Shown piece by piece: positions 13,101-27,880 of a DNA stretch of 64,000 nucleotides. The notes under the pieces are model-generated. The model was not told the origin of the DNA. It did no database searches and saw only the letters and a program-made list of their open reading frames with translations. The stretch lies in assembly GCF_043641665.1 (NCBI RefSeq), contig NC_092203.1, positions 7,796,067 to 7,860,066 on the forward strand. The letters run 5' to 3'. Numbering within the stretch: position 1 is the first letter of the stretch; the number at the start of each line of letters is the position of its first letter. Source of the DNA: Enoplosus armatus (taxonomy: Eukaryota; Chordata; Actinopteri; Centrarchiformes; Enoplosidae). Position numbers and translations under genes: made by a program.

Positions 13101-13252
13101 TTTCTTGCATCTCAGTTTATTAAGGGTGTTTGTTCTTACGGCAGAATTGCTCTCCTTACAATTCCCGCTCCAACTTCAAACACAGTCCTGTACGTGGTTG
13201 AATACCATGTAATATAGGAGTAAAACAATTTCATCATACAATATATTACATA

Positions 13253-13271
13253 TGTGTATATATATATACAT
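13253..13271. repeat. Short (TA)n microsatellite
   Basis: GTGTATATATATATACATAC-type tract in AT-rich DNA. Confidence 0.8.
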
Positions 13272-15224
13272 ACGTTTAAAAGGCCCAATTGTTTTTCTTT
13301 TCTTTCTTTTATTACTTTAACTTTATTTTATCTGGTACATAACTACTTGATGGGCAGTGAGGGAAACATTGTGTTAAAATTAAAAATTTGATATATTATC
13401 TGCATGTGAGCATACCTGTGAAGTTGTGTCAGTGGTGTATATTGTGTGGATAACTTGACACCAGATGGTGCTGGGTGATGGAAGTCAGAATTTCCTTTTC
13501 CGAATGAGTGATGACAACAAAATGGTAAGCAATGCTCTCCTGCATCCAAAACCACACCTACATGCTCTCCTGCTAAGGCTCATTATGAATTTTGGCAACT
13601 CAAGTCACTACAGACCCCAGGGAAATAAGAGAGGAGGCCAAGGAAACTGCGCTGCATTCAAAGTCACTTTAAAAACACGGTCATATAGAAGTGACAAAAT
13701 AAAATCAACTGCATTTCAAAACAAAATAGGGCTACAATGCACATATTAGTGATTATGTCAGTCTTGAAAAACACTGTTTTGTCTAGCTTTTATATTAGAG
13801 CTCTGATTATATGTTGAACTGTATGTCTTCAACCCCAATCCTTGTCAGTGTTCTCTGTATCCAGCTGAGGCATACTAGTTTACTTCCACCATGCACAAAC
13901 ATGAAAAAACTGTATGGCAGTGGGGGGAGAGCTTGGTTGAGATAAGTTTGTTTGCTCCTCTCAGCCTCTCGAGAGCCCAAGGGGAGCACACTACAGTCCA
14001 TTCAGCTATCAGAGCGGCGAAGGGCATTTCGGACATCAAAATAGCTTATTTGTGTGTGTGAGTCTCAGCCTGTCGCTCTGACCAGGCAGCAGAACAATTA
14101 GTCAGAGGGAACATAGAGGAGGTTGTATTTAATACTCCATGATTTAACCAGAGCCAACAGGAACCATGCAGAGCAGAAGAAGCGAAGTTGCTTTGCTATG
14201 TGGATCAGATCTCCTGATGAGACCACAACTAACAATGAATTATCCTACTAACAAGTGCGTAATGTCTGTACTATAAAAAGCCACAGCCTAATATATTCAG
14301 CTTATGCCTTTGTGAGGTTCATTGTCATCTAAAACACATAAAAGAGCAATTACACTGTATATACTTACTGTATTTTGCACTATATTGCTGTAAACCGTAA
14401 CTACATTATACAAAGACCACACTGTAATCCTTAAATTAAAAGTTCAAGATTTTTCTAGATGAATAAAGCACTGCACAAGACACAAATCTGGCTGTGTAGG
14501 TATAATTACATTCCTTGCATGGAGAATCGTTGTTCTACTCGTACAGAAACTAACAGCAGTATAGCCGGTGTACAGTAACTGGTATTAAGTTCAGTCTGTT
14601 TTTGTGTGTACAAAGTTTGTTAGTTAGTGGCTTTGCGGTCGGTGTTCATGTGCATTTAGTATTTGGTTGGGTTTTCTTTGACCATAGAAATTACATTTAT
14701 GCATTTTTTCAGTGGAGTCGATTTGCTGTAAAAGCATTTTACATGACTTTGTGCACACCAAATAGGAATATCTTAAAGTGTGTTAAGGACTTTAGCTCGG
14801 TCACTGTGGTGCTGCATAAATGTGAAAACTGTACATTAAATCTCATATTGTGAAGGCACTCTTAAGAATTTCTATGGCTCAGGCAGGGCAAAGCTTCTGC
14901 AGAAATAGGCTCTTTTGCGCCTGAACCTTCTGCATCTGTAGCCGGGGGGAACTTTTGTGAAGTGACAATGGAGTGGATGGCCTGGGTCATGTGCTATTAT
15001 TGTATTTTTGTGTGAAATTGCTACATCAATGAGGGCAGGTAGGTTGGCAGTGGAGAGGCTTACTAAATGTGTTCCAGCATTTCAGATATTCAGGAGAGGA
15101 TTTTTTTTTCTTGCTTCTTCTGGCACTGATGAAAAACAGACGGAGCTAGTTTGATTATGCAGCAGGATAGGTGGAAGACAGAAATGTGCCACAGTCTGCA
15201 GGTAACCCAGTGCACAATGGAAAC

Positions 15225-15490
15225 ATCCATTGATTACTGCTACATTAGAATTTGTCCTTAAGAGACCTTCCATATCTGGAGTAAATTTCATGGCAATATC
15301 CAGTAGTCAAGATATTTCACACAGAACTACAAAAGTCAACCTCATAGTGGTGCTAGAGGAAAGTCAGGGAATCACCAATGTCATTACGGTTCATCCTCTG
15401 GGGACCATGAATGTCAAACAATACAAAGCTTCATGGCAATCCATCCAATAGTTGAGATATTTCAGTCTGGACTAAAGTTGGATGGACCGC
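15225..15490 (+). mobile_element. Dispersed percomorph repeat, copy 2 (same family as 9338)
   Basis: It shares TCATGGCAAT, CAACCTCATAGTGGTGCTAG, AGTCAGGGAATCACCAATG, CTGGGGACCATGAATGTC, GGCAATCCATCCAATAGTTG and TTTCAGTCTGGACTAAAG. It covers the 3' half of the unit, in the same orientation as the first copy. Confidence 0.7.
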
Positions 15491-18400
15491 TTGACCTAGA
15501 GCTGAGCAGTAACGTTAGCTAGCTCAGTGGTGCTAGGGGAGCTAGCAGTATTGGTTAGCTATAAACTAATCTCAGAGGAGTACGCCATTAATGTTTATAT
15601 CCTGCACTGTCCTTCTGTGCGGTGATACGGTTGGTGGATGTAGTTCAGCATAAGAAAACAGTTACTACATAAAGCTGCTCACGACAAGGTCTGCAGATTA
15701 TCTTGAGTAACCAGGTCATGGTTTCTGGAAAGAGACATTTCTGTTGAGTTTTTCAAATGTATTTTATTAGCACCACAAGCTGAGTATCATCGAGTTCTAT
15801 TATGCTCGAGAGAAGGCAGACATCTCTACAGCCAAACTCTCCAAAAATTGGCGATTCACACCAAAACAATCTAGATGGATAAATTGCACTACATTTTTGG
15901 AGTGAACTGTCCTTTTGAAAAATAGATCCTTGAGTAAAGTCTTTGCCCATTCACTGGGCGTATTATGAAGAAAGAACATTCATTATTCCCTTAGTGAATT
16001 ACAACAGCAATTACAGTTCTTAAGACATTTTCTTTTTTTAAATCCCCTTGAGGACGCCCTCATCCTAGTCACACTGACTGATTGAACCAATTTCCTGATT
16101 AATACCACTCACCCAAGAATCATTCGAGGACTCACATGCACTTTCTCCAGTGGGTAGCTGACTTAACAGGGCACACTTCCATCAAAAAGGCTCCGAATGA
16201 CACACTGAAGCACAATTTTTTAATTGTTTCATTGCCAGCAGAATCCTTGCTCTCACAGGTAAAGAACTTCTGAGCATATCAAGAGCGGAGCTGACCAAGA
16301 TTGCTGTCTGTCCAAGTCCTTTGGTATTATCCCAGTTTCATCAGGTCAAAATCCTGTTCTGGAGATCAAAACAATCTTTGAAGTCTGAGATGGTCTTTTG
16401 AAGTTACAAAAAAATCTGGATGACCGATGGTTAACCACTCAGGTCTTTAAAACCAGTGGTTAAGAAGGAAAAAAAAAACATTTCTTTTTTTTGCAATACT
16501 CAGGGGACACAGTATATCTCTCTTTGTAGCTCATTCCTCAGAAACAAATAAAAATTACTTCAGCTGAAGGTTGCTGTTTGAAAATATTTTATCAGTAAAT
16601 CACTTCAAAAAGTCAAGGAACGAATTAGTCTTCATGAAGAAATGCAAATGTGCAGCATCTTTGTGACAAACAAAATACTCTTGATCTGTTCCAAATTCCA
16701 AACTTTTATTAAAGGTAGCTTTATTCGATATCGATTTCATTATTTTCTGCCTTTCATCCACAGAAATAAGTCCACACCAAAACCTTGACCACAGGAATGA
16801 GATACAATAAAAAGCAAAGTCATTACTGACATTTCCAACACTGTTGTCTTCGCAGAAAGTGGTAAATCTATTCAGTACCTTCACATTTTATAGAGAAACT
16901 GTCATGCTAATGTAATAGTGCAATTTTGTGTCAATCTTTAGTTGACATTTCAATGTATGGCTTTGTATTTAATATAGAAAGAAAAACATGGTGAAGAGAA
17001 GAAAATAGGCAAATTTGAATGTAATGCAAAAAAGTGGATGTGTTGAATAAATTATAAAAACATTTTGAGGCAGAATTTGTAAATGAAACTTTTGAATGTA
17101 AATGCCCATAAGCCTCCTTCATCTCCATGCTCAACTTTTCTAAACTGCTGCTTTTCTCTCATTGTCTCTTTTGTGTCCTCAACTGATGGAGAAATTACTA
17201 CAGTATTTATATTTTAAGGCATCATGCTCTCCTGAGCTGGAGCTATGCTGAAGAACGCATCAGAACATAAAATTCATCATTCAGATTTAATCAGAGGCAT
17301 GGTAGAAAAAACACAAGAAAACCTTGATTGTGGGGAGACTTTAGATTGAGACTGTATTTATTTTGATCTGTGCAGCACATATGAGCAGAGCCAGTAATGA
17401 GCAGCTATTGATATCAGTGCCACTCAGAATGGCACTGTATTTACGTGCTGAAACCTCAAATGACCTTTCCAAGTAAATCCACTATCTACAGAAACTGGCT
17501 AGATCGAGGATTTTACCGCCACATTTTTATTGAACTTCTCAATTACAGGACTGGGTGAGCGCGGCAAGAACACAAGGCAGTAATGATCAAACACAAGCTC
17601 AGACACATTCAACTTCCTGTGCCCTCTCAACTCATTTGTCCTCTCCCTTACTGTCTGCTGCAACACGGCTCAAAGCTGCAAAGTCCAGACTCAAAAGCAA
17701 AGGTCGTAAAGCACACAGCCTGAAAATATCAAAATCTTTCATGAAGTCCGGTTTGAAGAACATTCATGACATTCAAGAGCTTAGAGCTGAATAGCACATT
17801 TAAAAACAAAAGCAAAGAGAGCATCAACCATCTGCTAAGCCCCTTAGTTACTGTTGCTACGCCTATCAAGCTTTCTGTTTTCATACAGCACATTTGTAGT
17901 TTAGAAAGCTTGTTAGTCCATTATAACTATGATAAGGAAAAATGTAAGTTAACTTACTATCACTAAGATTATTTTCCCCTTAGACATACTGAATTTTCAC
18001 ATGCTTTAACCCTTATTCCTAGACTTCCAACTCGTTTCTGGCTGAGCAAAAATATATGTACAGTGACTATATGAATAGGGGACACAGATGTCCCTGTTGA
18101 CAAGGAGAAGAATTCATGCAGCTCCAGCCACAATCTCACGGTAGTTACTTTCTTAAAAAGCACGTAATTCATATACTTAGCAGCTGGACATTCACAGAGG
18201 CCACAAAGCCACAAATATGCATCTGAATAAAACATGCATCATAAAATCAGATAACAGGGACTTTTCTAAACCATATAACAGTTATACATGACTGATAAAC
18301 AAAATTAATTGCCCTCTCTCTTTCCCGGAGTTAATTGCCTTTGGGCGTTTCATTCTACAGCTTAGCTCCGTGTTTGTTTTGAAATTATTTATTCATATAG

Positions 18401-20302
18401 TAAATTATCATTCTTTACGCTCCCTCTCTCTCTCATTTAGATCTCAAGCTCTCTCGATTTTCCTTGCCAGCTGAATCCAGAGGTCCAAGGTGAGCAGCAG
18501 TAGAAATTTTCTGTCATGAATAAACCATTTCATGCCCTATTTCAACACCACTATTTACTATTTAATTTACTGTTTGAATCAGCGCAGCTAATATGCCCCT
18601 GCGTACCACCATGGGAAATGAGTTTTATAGAGTCACTCAATGGTCAAGTTGAAACACACACTCACTCCTCTGGGTTAGGAGTTATATCATATGTACACAA
18701 TTATATTGAAAATCTGAAAATTTAAAAGGGCAAAAAAAACAATACTGGCATTTATTTATGTGCACTTCTTTGAAGCCACAGAGCTCTTCTACAAGCAGCT
18801 TTATCAGGTGGGTGGGTGTATATCTTTTATTAAAGATTTCCCTGGCAGTACTATATTCTCCCCATACTAATTGAATGCACAAGCACGTTTTGCAGTCTGA
18901 ATAAAATGATATAATTTACACCATGAAATGGGCATATTTTTACTTGGCTTGTGGACATTCTTTCTGGCTTAAGTAGAAAACGACTGATCGTTGTTAAAAA
19001 TAAACGTACAAATAAGACGTGATTGTTAAAGTGCAGACATAATTGCTAAAATAAATGGATTCGGATGTGTTTTTATAATTGCCAATTTAGAAATCAAGCA
19101 GAGTTTTGGCAGGCACCCGAAAATCAAATGAAACACCTTTTACATGGGATTAGAAAATAAAATTTCAAATAGAATCCAAGCAAAATGTGTGGGGTAATTG
19201 ATATTTCCCTAAAAGTTGCAGCAATAACACTCCAAGCAGATCAACTTTATAAAGCAAGAGTTTACTTTTTAAAATTCAACAGTGCCAGTCAGTGACTCGC
19301 ATTTTGTTGTGCCATTCTTTGGCTCGAATGCTACAATAAAAGTAGAAACAACAAAAACTGAAATAAGGAAGCCAAATACTGCTATCCATCTCCATTTACT
19401 CCTCTGGCTTCTCTTTCTCTCTCCTCAGCTCAGTGAGTGGAGACTGAGTATCTGAATTGTTTTTCACTCAAACAAGCAAACTTTTTCTATAGGCTGCAAG
19501 AGACTTGATCTGTATGCTACAAAAGAGGAGGTTGCGGTCCTGCTGGAACCAGAGGGAGACCATGAAGATGTTGGGCTTAAATGTGTGTGGGAAGTTTGAA
19601 ATTTCTAAACGGATCAAACTCTCACAAGGCCAGTGATTCAAGAAACCACAAAGGAGCAAAATCTTTGAGAAGTAGCTTTGTCAACCAGAGAACCATGCAC
19701 ATGAGGCACACATCTGCGATGAAATAAATGATTTGTGACAGGACACTCCAGCTCATACGTCATGTTATACACTGTCAAATGAGCCTACCACACATGTCAC
19801 ATCTCCCTATAAACGCCTTCACACTCACATTACCGCTGACGTCTGCTTACAGCTGCATCCCCCAACAAAAAATCTTCTCCACCTTCCACCTGCATCAGTT
19901 GTGCTCAATGCACCCTGGAGGGCTGTATTGTCTATGTTAATTCATACTGGTGGATTATCATAATGCTCCCCGAGTGTTAGTTAACATGTTGCTATGGAAT
20001 TCGTGCTGTTACCCTGAATTTCCCGCAGCAGGGAGCATCCCCAAGAGCTGAATCACGCCGACAGACCAAACTGTGACTGCATTTGCTTTATGAAGTGTGT
20101 TTCTGACAGAACTAAAGCTGACTGTGTGTCAGAAACACTGTTCATGGCTTGTTCACAATGACCAAGTGTCTATTTTTGTTTGTGTTTCTTAATACCTGAA
20201 CAGCTAATTGTCAGACCAAACAACAAAGAACATTAATGCAACAATATATTCCTTGATTACTGACTCATTTTGACATTATTTCAGATTGCACACAACCTAC
20301 GC

Positions 20303-20475
20303 CGGTGGTTTCCAACCTTTTTAACCTTAATGACTTAAAATTAAGCATTTGAGCAATCTTTAAAGCATGAAGAGGAATGTGCTTTTTCTTCTGTCCTCTT
20401 CTGTTAATCATCTCGCAACCCATCAGATGTATCTTGTGACCCCCTCAGAGAGGTCCCAACAGCCAGCCTGAGCCA
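20303..20475 (+). mobile_element. hAT-like non-autonomous element remnant (GGTTCCCAACCTTTTT family)
   Basis: It begins CGGTGGTTTCCAACCTTTTT, then GACTTAAAATTAAGCATTTG, and towards the right TTGTGACCCCCTCAGAGAGG followed by TCCCAACAGCCAG. The inverted end should read like TTGGGAACCACTG, which is decayed here. Family recalled from memory. Confidence 0.55.
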
Positions 20476-23400
20476 TAAGCAGCATGAAAATGGTAACACT
20501 CTTAGGTCAGAGGGAAGCTGTTTTAACCAGACATAGACCGTCCGTGAAAGCATCCATCATAAGTGAATCTAATTTGACATTAAAGGTGGTCTAATGAGGG
20601 AGTTCTACTGAGCCTAATGTCCACTATGTCTCTGAAGGAAGTCTAAACTAAAACAAAAACAAACATAACCTTGATGATGTCATAGTGATGGGTTATCTCA
20701 ATTTAGGCTTGTGTTGATATTTGGGCTGAAAAATTATGTTCTATTAGCTATGGAATAAGCAAACATCAGCCCACCCTGAAACAAAAAAGCAACAACTTTT
20801 CTTGCCTATAGGCTTCACTCACTCAAAGATCAACAAAACCAGAAATATAACAACTTGGCCTGAATGGTCATATGTCTTTCTGACTTAATACAAACTCATT
20901 TTGGATCTCTGGAAATCGCAGTTCAAACGTTTTAAATACTATTTACAACAGTAGTCCCACTGATGCTATAATATCACACTGAGAGGCAAGAGTTAGACAA
21001 GCACAGATCAGCTGTGTATCAGCCTGTCTGCGGCTACACCTTTAACCAGCTAAAAAACCAAACAAGCTAGGATAAATAGAGAAAAATGTCCGACCGTCAC
21101 ATGAGACATTTGCTTACTTCACTGTCTCTCTCGCACCCATACACACAAGCACATGTTCAATCACAGTACTTAAACATCCCCCTACCCAGAGCACCCCACT
21201 GGTGTCCATGTCTCAGAGTGATTAATGGTTGTTCATTGTACCTCACACTCACCTGCATTCAGCTGTTTGATTGATGGACCTGTATGCTTGACAGATGGAC
21301 AGATGTGGCATGGCAGAGCACCCAGGCAGGCAGTGACACCTCGGTCCTGCCGCCATCAGCAGCCGCTTCCTACTTAGCGAGTACAGAGAGAGGAAATTAT
21401 GAGAGAGAGACAAGGGGGAGAGAAAAGAGTATGAATTTGCCATTTTCAAAGTGCAAATGTCTCAGATTTTGTTTTTCACTTAAATGAGCTGGTCAAAACA
21501 GCAACTGGTTGACATTTGGTGGAAATATCACTGAGAAAACATGAAACAAAAGTGACAGGTGACCAAGTTTATGTGGCCTCTGAGGGCATGTTTTCACTAG
21601 GAAGCTTTGTGATGGAAAAAGCACTGCCTCGGGGCTTCCTGGTGGCTCAGTTGGAAACAGTGTTTACTTCACAAGCACAACATCGTAGGCTTATAACACT
21701 GATTTACAGGGCTTGGGCTAAAACTGATTCAGGAGGCAGATGAAATAGGATCCAACAGTCTTCACTCAAAATTCACACAAACCTTAAGTCTATACAAGCA
21801 GGCAGGCACACAGCCACACTGTAGGCTAAAAGGTCAAAACCAGTAGAGGCAGGAAAAAAGACTAGAGAGCTACAGAACAGGAGTAAAATCCAGACAAACT
21901 GACCAGATAGTGAGGAAGGCTACTTCCAGAGGAACAGGTGAGCAGAGAGGTTTAAAGGTCAGCTGACAGGCAGGGCAGGAAAACATGCTGAGGCCCCCTT
22001 GTGGACAGGAGATAATGACAACTTAGGCAGGTTTTCAGTATGAAGTGGCCTGCTGTTGATGACACTATTGTCCCATAATGCACAGAGGAAATGAGCTGCT
22101 CACAGCTGCAATACATTATAATAAATTGCAGATAGTGATGAGAAAGCTTGCAAAAGACCTTGTAACACAAAAAATAAAGCACAAACTCTTTGGAAAAACA
22201 TTCGCAGAGTTCACCTCTGTTCAACTTTGATATGTACAGTCACTTTATTATAGAATCCTCTGGTCCCAGTCTATGGTGTTTGTTGGGGGTGATGGGAACT
22301 GGAGTGTGTCCCTTTGAATGAGTAAAAGGGTCATTTTCAAGATAAACCACATTAAGGTTGCTCTTTAAACTCTGGATCCCCCCTTTGACTCATCACCGTA
22401 CTCAGTTGAAATAAAAGTAGAAATACCATAAAGGTCAAGGTCATGCAGTTACTTTTGAAATCCAACAGATTTCTGACATGTTTGTTCACAAAATAAATTG
22501 TTGTTATCGATTGTTGTTTGGGGGGTTTCCTGCACTGACTATATAGCAAAACACAGCCTGTCTGAGCTGACCTTGGCAACTGACACAGAGGATATCAAAG
22601 GTAACATTTTATTCATGTAGTCATGTCATGTCCTTAGCTGCTGATCATGGCCAGGATACTGGCACACAAAATAGACTTTTAATCTCAATGAGGCTTTCCT
22701 GGTTAAATGAAGCTCAATATCAACTGCAAACTAAATCCCACCTCCATTGTGCTGTTATTGGTCAGCTTACTCAAAATGCATGCCACACCAAAGTGCAAAT
22801 CTCTAAATAGCTTCTTAAACTAAGAAAGCATCAAACTCAGCCTTAACAAAAGCGTTTTTTTTCCAATTTCCCTACTTTTTAAAAAGTGGAATACTGTGAA
22901 AATGGCTGCAGAGAACTTCTTGATCGATTTGAACCAATATGGGACATTAGCCGTGTCTATTTTTGAAACAAGTCTTATTTAGTGGTATGTGACACCGTCT
23001 CTCTACTATTCATCCATACCACTAAAGCTCACTGTGCTGCATTTTAGCTACAAGGCAGAAGCAGAGAGAGAGAGAGGGCTGGTGCTGCGGTGGTTTCTGC
23101 AGGAGCAGCAGACAGAGCCATAAATCATATGTCTACTAATGGCAGCTCCAAATGAGCCCTCTCATCAGACAAGACAAGTGCCTTGCTTTGTGTGCTACTT
23201 CAGGCTCCACTATAACATCTGTGCACTCTCAAGCAACTGTGCATGAGATGTGTGTCGCCCTTGTATTCATTAGGAATTGTCTACTGAGCCCTAACAGTTC
23301 AATTTAGTGTAATTTAGAGTGTATCTGAAAAGCAGGCAAACAATCAAGAGGAGAGTATTCTCACTCCGAAATGTTGGGTGTTGGTTGGTATTTCTGAAAA

Positions 23401-25845
23401 AATGTCACACTTCCTTTTCATTGTCATGACAAATGTGCAAACTTTAAATACATTTTAATTGAGAAGCTGTCATACTATGCAGTGTGTTGGCTCTGGCTAT
23501 TTCAAGATATGAGACATGAGCGAAGATATGTTTCATTACATGTGAAGAATAGTAACATACATGTTCAAATACAAACCTACTCCTGCTCTCTTATGGGATC
23601 TTTTGTAAAATATTGATGTTTTAAGACAATAACCAGAGAGATTATCTCCTCTATAGTGCTACAGCACCATAAAAAATAAAAACAGTTTAATTTTAAAGTG
23701 ACCTGAAACCGGTCAGAGCGAGGGTGAGGGCATTCAAGTGCACTTGTGCCAAGATGAGGATAATCCAGCGGCTGATGAGACACCCCACTCTGAAGCCATA
23801 AATTAAAAGTCATACTGTATTCGGCAGCCTGCAAGACCATGACACAATTTGATGTCTAACCCCAGAAGGGGTCAGTGTCTCTTTTTGAGTGCCAAAACCA
23901 TTGAATGTTGGGCTTTTGTTCCATTTGGCAAGCGTATAATGGAGTTTGAGAGGGGTATGCTGGTGCTGTACGGAGATAGGGACTGAATGGAGGAGAATGT
24001 AATTACTATACCTGTCTATGCAACAATGGCTAACCACCTTTGTCGCCCCTCACTCCACTTGAAGAAGCCAGACAGCAAGGGCTGTTGGACTGTGGGAGCA
24101 CAAAAGCCGCCCTTGCTGCGACTCCAAAATCAGTGTCTTGCACTCGCACTCGGACACGAGAAAAAGGACGTGTCACAGTCCTCTTTAAGAAGAAGATGTA
24201 CAATATGTATCTGGATGTGAACGTCTACTTTTCTAGCAGCACTGCCACTGTGTGTTTTCTGATTTATTTAAGTACTTTGTTGCATAAAAAATGTGATTTT
24301 TAAGATGATACATGTCCAAGAAAGGAAGCAGCATTATACTGTAGCAGGCATAAAAGTAGTAGGCATGCAAACATAAAAATACTTAAAGGGATGGAGAAAT
24401 ATATAAAATGTCTGGTAAAGGCAGTACAAGTAGAATCATAACCCCCTTAACATCCCATTTTCATCTTATTTCACACTATCTGTCGCATATATTCTGTATC
24501 AGCTTATTCCAACGCTTCTTTTAACAAAATGATGTTTACACTGAGTGCAGTCTTCACATTCAAGATGATTTTTAGGGCTGCACTACACCAGTATTCCAAT
24601 ATATTGTGTGTATATATAAAACTACAGATAAAACTACAGCTTCTCATTTTTGGAGAATATATACATAGACGTTCCAGATGTATTTTATCACACTTTATTC
24701 AGCACGTTAAAGACTTATCAGAGTCTCTTAAATGATGGCGGGACTGTGAAACTCAAATCCAAAGTATTGTTTGAATATCATTCATATTTTTGTAGTTTTG
24801 GAGAGCATGTAGAGAAAAATGGTGGACAATAGAGATACCTACCTGTGAAGAATATTGAGAGCAAGTGCTTTGAAATTATGTCCACAACTGTCTGGAATGG
24901 AGAGATATGATTTTCACTTTTCCCAGCTAAAAAGAAACTGCTTTTGTGCATTTTCTACATATTTTCCCCAAATTTTGCTTGACATATTTGGTATCTTTAG
25001 GATCTCGACAAGGATTTTAAACAAAGTTGTGTGGGTTTAAACAATGTTTGGTTGAACAGGATGAGTTTGTAATGGCTGACCCATTCGAGTGGGGTTTAAG
25101 AGGTTAAAGAGAACAAGCTGGGTTTCCGTTTCATGCCTCTGCAGACCTCTAATGGCTGTCTAAAGCTCTCCATCTGCACAGCAGTGAAGGCTATCACTTC
25201 CTTTGTTGTAAAATAAATCAAGCAGTGTTTTATTTGATATGTCAATACAGTCTCCACCCCCTCCATCTCCATCTCTGCTTTTCTTGTGTCTTGTGTCTAC
25301 TGAGCGAGCAGCAGAGAATGAGGTGCTCCCCCTGAAGGCAATAGCTGGTCACTGCCATAATGTCGTGTGTGTTATTATACTGTATGTTTAATGGAAATCT
25401 GAAGTTACATCATTTACCTTCCTTCCCCTCCTCCCCGTTATATGTTACATGAGAAGGATGAGCTGCTCATCAGGTGTTACATCCTCCCACCACCATGAAC
25501 AGCTTGTTTGAAATGCTGTCATAAGTCCTCTGGGTTATCATGCATGCAGCATGAGCATCCGGCCCACTGCGGCCAATTATAGAGGAAATACACTGTCAAT
25601 GCATGATGATGTCACTCTGTGATTAAGTAACATGATAAGAAGGAGGAGTAGGGGGAAGAGGAGAATATGGCTGATGACGATGGTGATTATAAGCATGGCG
25701 GGAACAACGATGAATGATGTAATATCATGAATAAAATGACACAAAATATCACAAAATTACATAAGATGCTGCTCTTTTGATTATATTGGTTAAAAGGCAG
25801 TCTATAAATAAACTGGCGTGTAAAACCAAAGAACTTGGTCAACCT

Positions 25846-25944
25846 ATGCAGGAGGAATTGAAACGGTTGTCCTTCAAAGCTCGTCGCTGCTTCAGTCAGC
25901 TCTTGACAAAGGAGCCGGAGCAGATGCTCTGGCTTGGCAGGTAA
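25846..25944 (+). CDS. Short coding-like segment, gene unidentified
   Basis: ATG at 25846 opens a 32-residue ORF (QEELKRLSFKARRCFSQLLT then KEPEQMLWLGR) ending TAA at 25942. The same frame could be an 89-nt exon 25852-25940 between TATGCAG and GTAAAA. Codon choice and CpG content look more protein-like than the flanks. I do not recognise the peptide. It may be chance. Confidence 0.2.
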   Translation: MQEELKRLSFKARRCFSQLLTKEPEQMLWLGR

Positions 25945-26639
25945 AAAAAAGCACTTGTCTTGTAAACAACAGAGCGTTGGGCCTCTTCCAGGAACCTTGG
26001 TGTTTTACGAAATTGTCAATGATCATAGACTGCTGGAAGCGTACCTGCTGGCAAACGTAGCCTTGTGGCACTTGAGGGTTTTCCGTTCCTTATGGTCAAA
26101 TGGTCTCCATGTTACATTTTAGCTTATTCTATTAATGTATTCAGAAGGGAAACATAGTGGCTGTTATATGGATCAAATAAGTGACATTTCAATAAGCTCT
26201 TATCATTGAGCCTCATATTGACTGCAGCTCTTCACCATAAAATCTATTTTATTGCTGCTTTGACTCATTACAAGATTGATTCCTTAATGCACCAGGTGAA
26301 TATGTGTCCACACAGGGCAGAGAATGATTAAGTTCTATTTTCCCCATGTACTTTATTTAAATACAGTTTTGACAAACCTCATTTAGCTGAATACCTATTA
26401 ACTTGTATTTTAGAATTCAATTTAGCTGTTCTTTTGAAACCGAACAGCACAGTGGAGTCAGTTCAAGGTTGTTTTTTTCATTTCTGCTGCCTACAAAGCA
26501 CACTGTTGGAAAATTACATACACGGTTCTGACTGCTTTATTTTTTGATTTGTAATGGCAAGTTTCCCTTAAAAGATGCTGTAATTCATATTTTTATATTC
26601 ACAATGGATTGAATGACTGTACAATGAAAGAGGTCGCTC

Positions 26640-26905
26640 TACGGTGGTTTTTAGCGTCTCTCCCCTCAACATTATCGGTTAACTCTCACTGGTCTCACCT
26701 GTGTTGTTTCCAGACACAGGCTGATGTTTTTACCAAATAAAAACGCTGTACACTACCTGTCTAGTACCAAATAGCAGAAGGACAAAGTTAGCAACTAGCT
26801 GAACATATATAGTGGAGCATTTAGCAGTTATAGAGCTTGATATTTCCCTTATAGGAGATAACTGATGGAGCAAAACAGAGCTACGTGCAACTGCTTGCTA
26901 ACATG
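26640..26905 (+). mobile_element. Dispersed repeat, 5' part (CCCCCAAGTGGCC family), copy 2
   Basis: It shares with the copy at 33265 the blocks ATGAAAG, GCAACTAGCTGAAC, GGAGCATTTAGCAG and GATATTTC...CCTTATAGGA. The CCCCCAAGTGG tail is missing, so this copy is truncated. Confidence 0.55.
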
Positions 26906-27719
26906 TGGGCCATATCAACTTCATGAGGTGATAATATGTCAATATCGTGACGTTTGAACTTACGATATTATGATTTAAAACAAAAGTACCTGTGACAAAT
27001 TGCTGAAATACCCGCTTATACATAAGTTTTCTTCCTTTTCTTATTATGCATAATGGTAGCATTTCTTTCAGGACTGAAACATATTTACTTGTTCGCACTC
27101 TGCAGAATAGTAGAAAAAGGTTTTAGTAAGAGTCTAAGAAATGGTTACATTACAAAGACCACAGCAAACAGAAGAAGAAACAAATCAAAATAGGGGGAAA
27201 TTTCAACTTGTTTTAGCTCTCTGCAAAGGCTGGAAAGAAGACTGTAGAAACACATAGATGAAGTGTGTGTGATATCATCCATAGATGTCTCATATTTTGA
27301 AGTCTCAGTACAGAAGGTGTACTGCTTACCTCCATCTTTGTCAGTTACTGGAGCCAGAAAATCCTCAGCCTGGGTGAAGTAAGTTGAAGTAGAGCAGCAA
27401 CCTGAAGGCTGATAGGTTGACAGGCTGATTCACCTGCCAATGAAACAAATATCACATATTTAACCAACTGCAAACCTTTTTAAGATCCAACATGTCTTTA
27501 ATAGAAAAGATAATCCTCAAAATTGCAATTGCAATAGCAAGAAAAGGTGTGACTGGTTACGAGTACTGACAACTGTAAACAACTTTAAGAATGAGTGAAA
27601 TAAACTTTTCAGACCTAAACTTCTTAATCAGAAAAAGTGGCTGACTTTGTATAAGTTGATAAGTTGTGGAGTTTAAAGCACCGTCTAGCAGCCATCTGTA
27701 TTTAACTGTAGTGTGATGT

Positions 27720-27880
27720 AGCTTGTTAACATTCTTGCAGCTGTTCGGGATTCAGTGTCTTGTTCAAGAACGATTCGGTGGGGTGGACACTTTCCAGAAC
27801 AGAGACTTGAGTCTGGTTCTCTGTTTTTCTAGGAGACAAGACTCTGTTTACCCACTGGGCCACTCTGCCACTCCACAGTG
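27720..27880 (-). mobile_element. Possible tRNA-derived SINE remnant, reverse orientation
   Basis: Reverse complement reads GTGGCCCAGTGGGTAAAC (A-box-like) and, further in, AACCAGACTCAAGTCTC (decayed B-box). The left part has CTTGTTCAAGAACGATTCGG. The overall pattern is that of a worn fish SINE. Confidence 0.35.

Larger units (their letters stand above)
8723..25840. other. Intergenic, gene-poor with repeats
   Basis: No convincing gene. It contains two copies of a dispersed repeat (9338, 15225), AT microsatellites, a hAT-like remnant at 20303, and homopolymer runs near 11,611 (G) and 12,776 (C). Long ORFs here lack splice context, codon bias and recognisable motifs. Confidence 0.7.

Noticed and set aside
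13343..14001. Several 60-90-residue ORFs on both strands
   Set aside because: No domain, no splice context, and composition typical of random AT-rich DNA.
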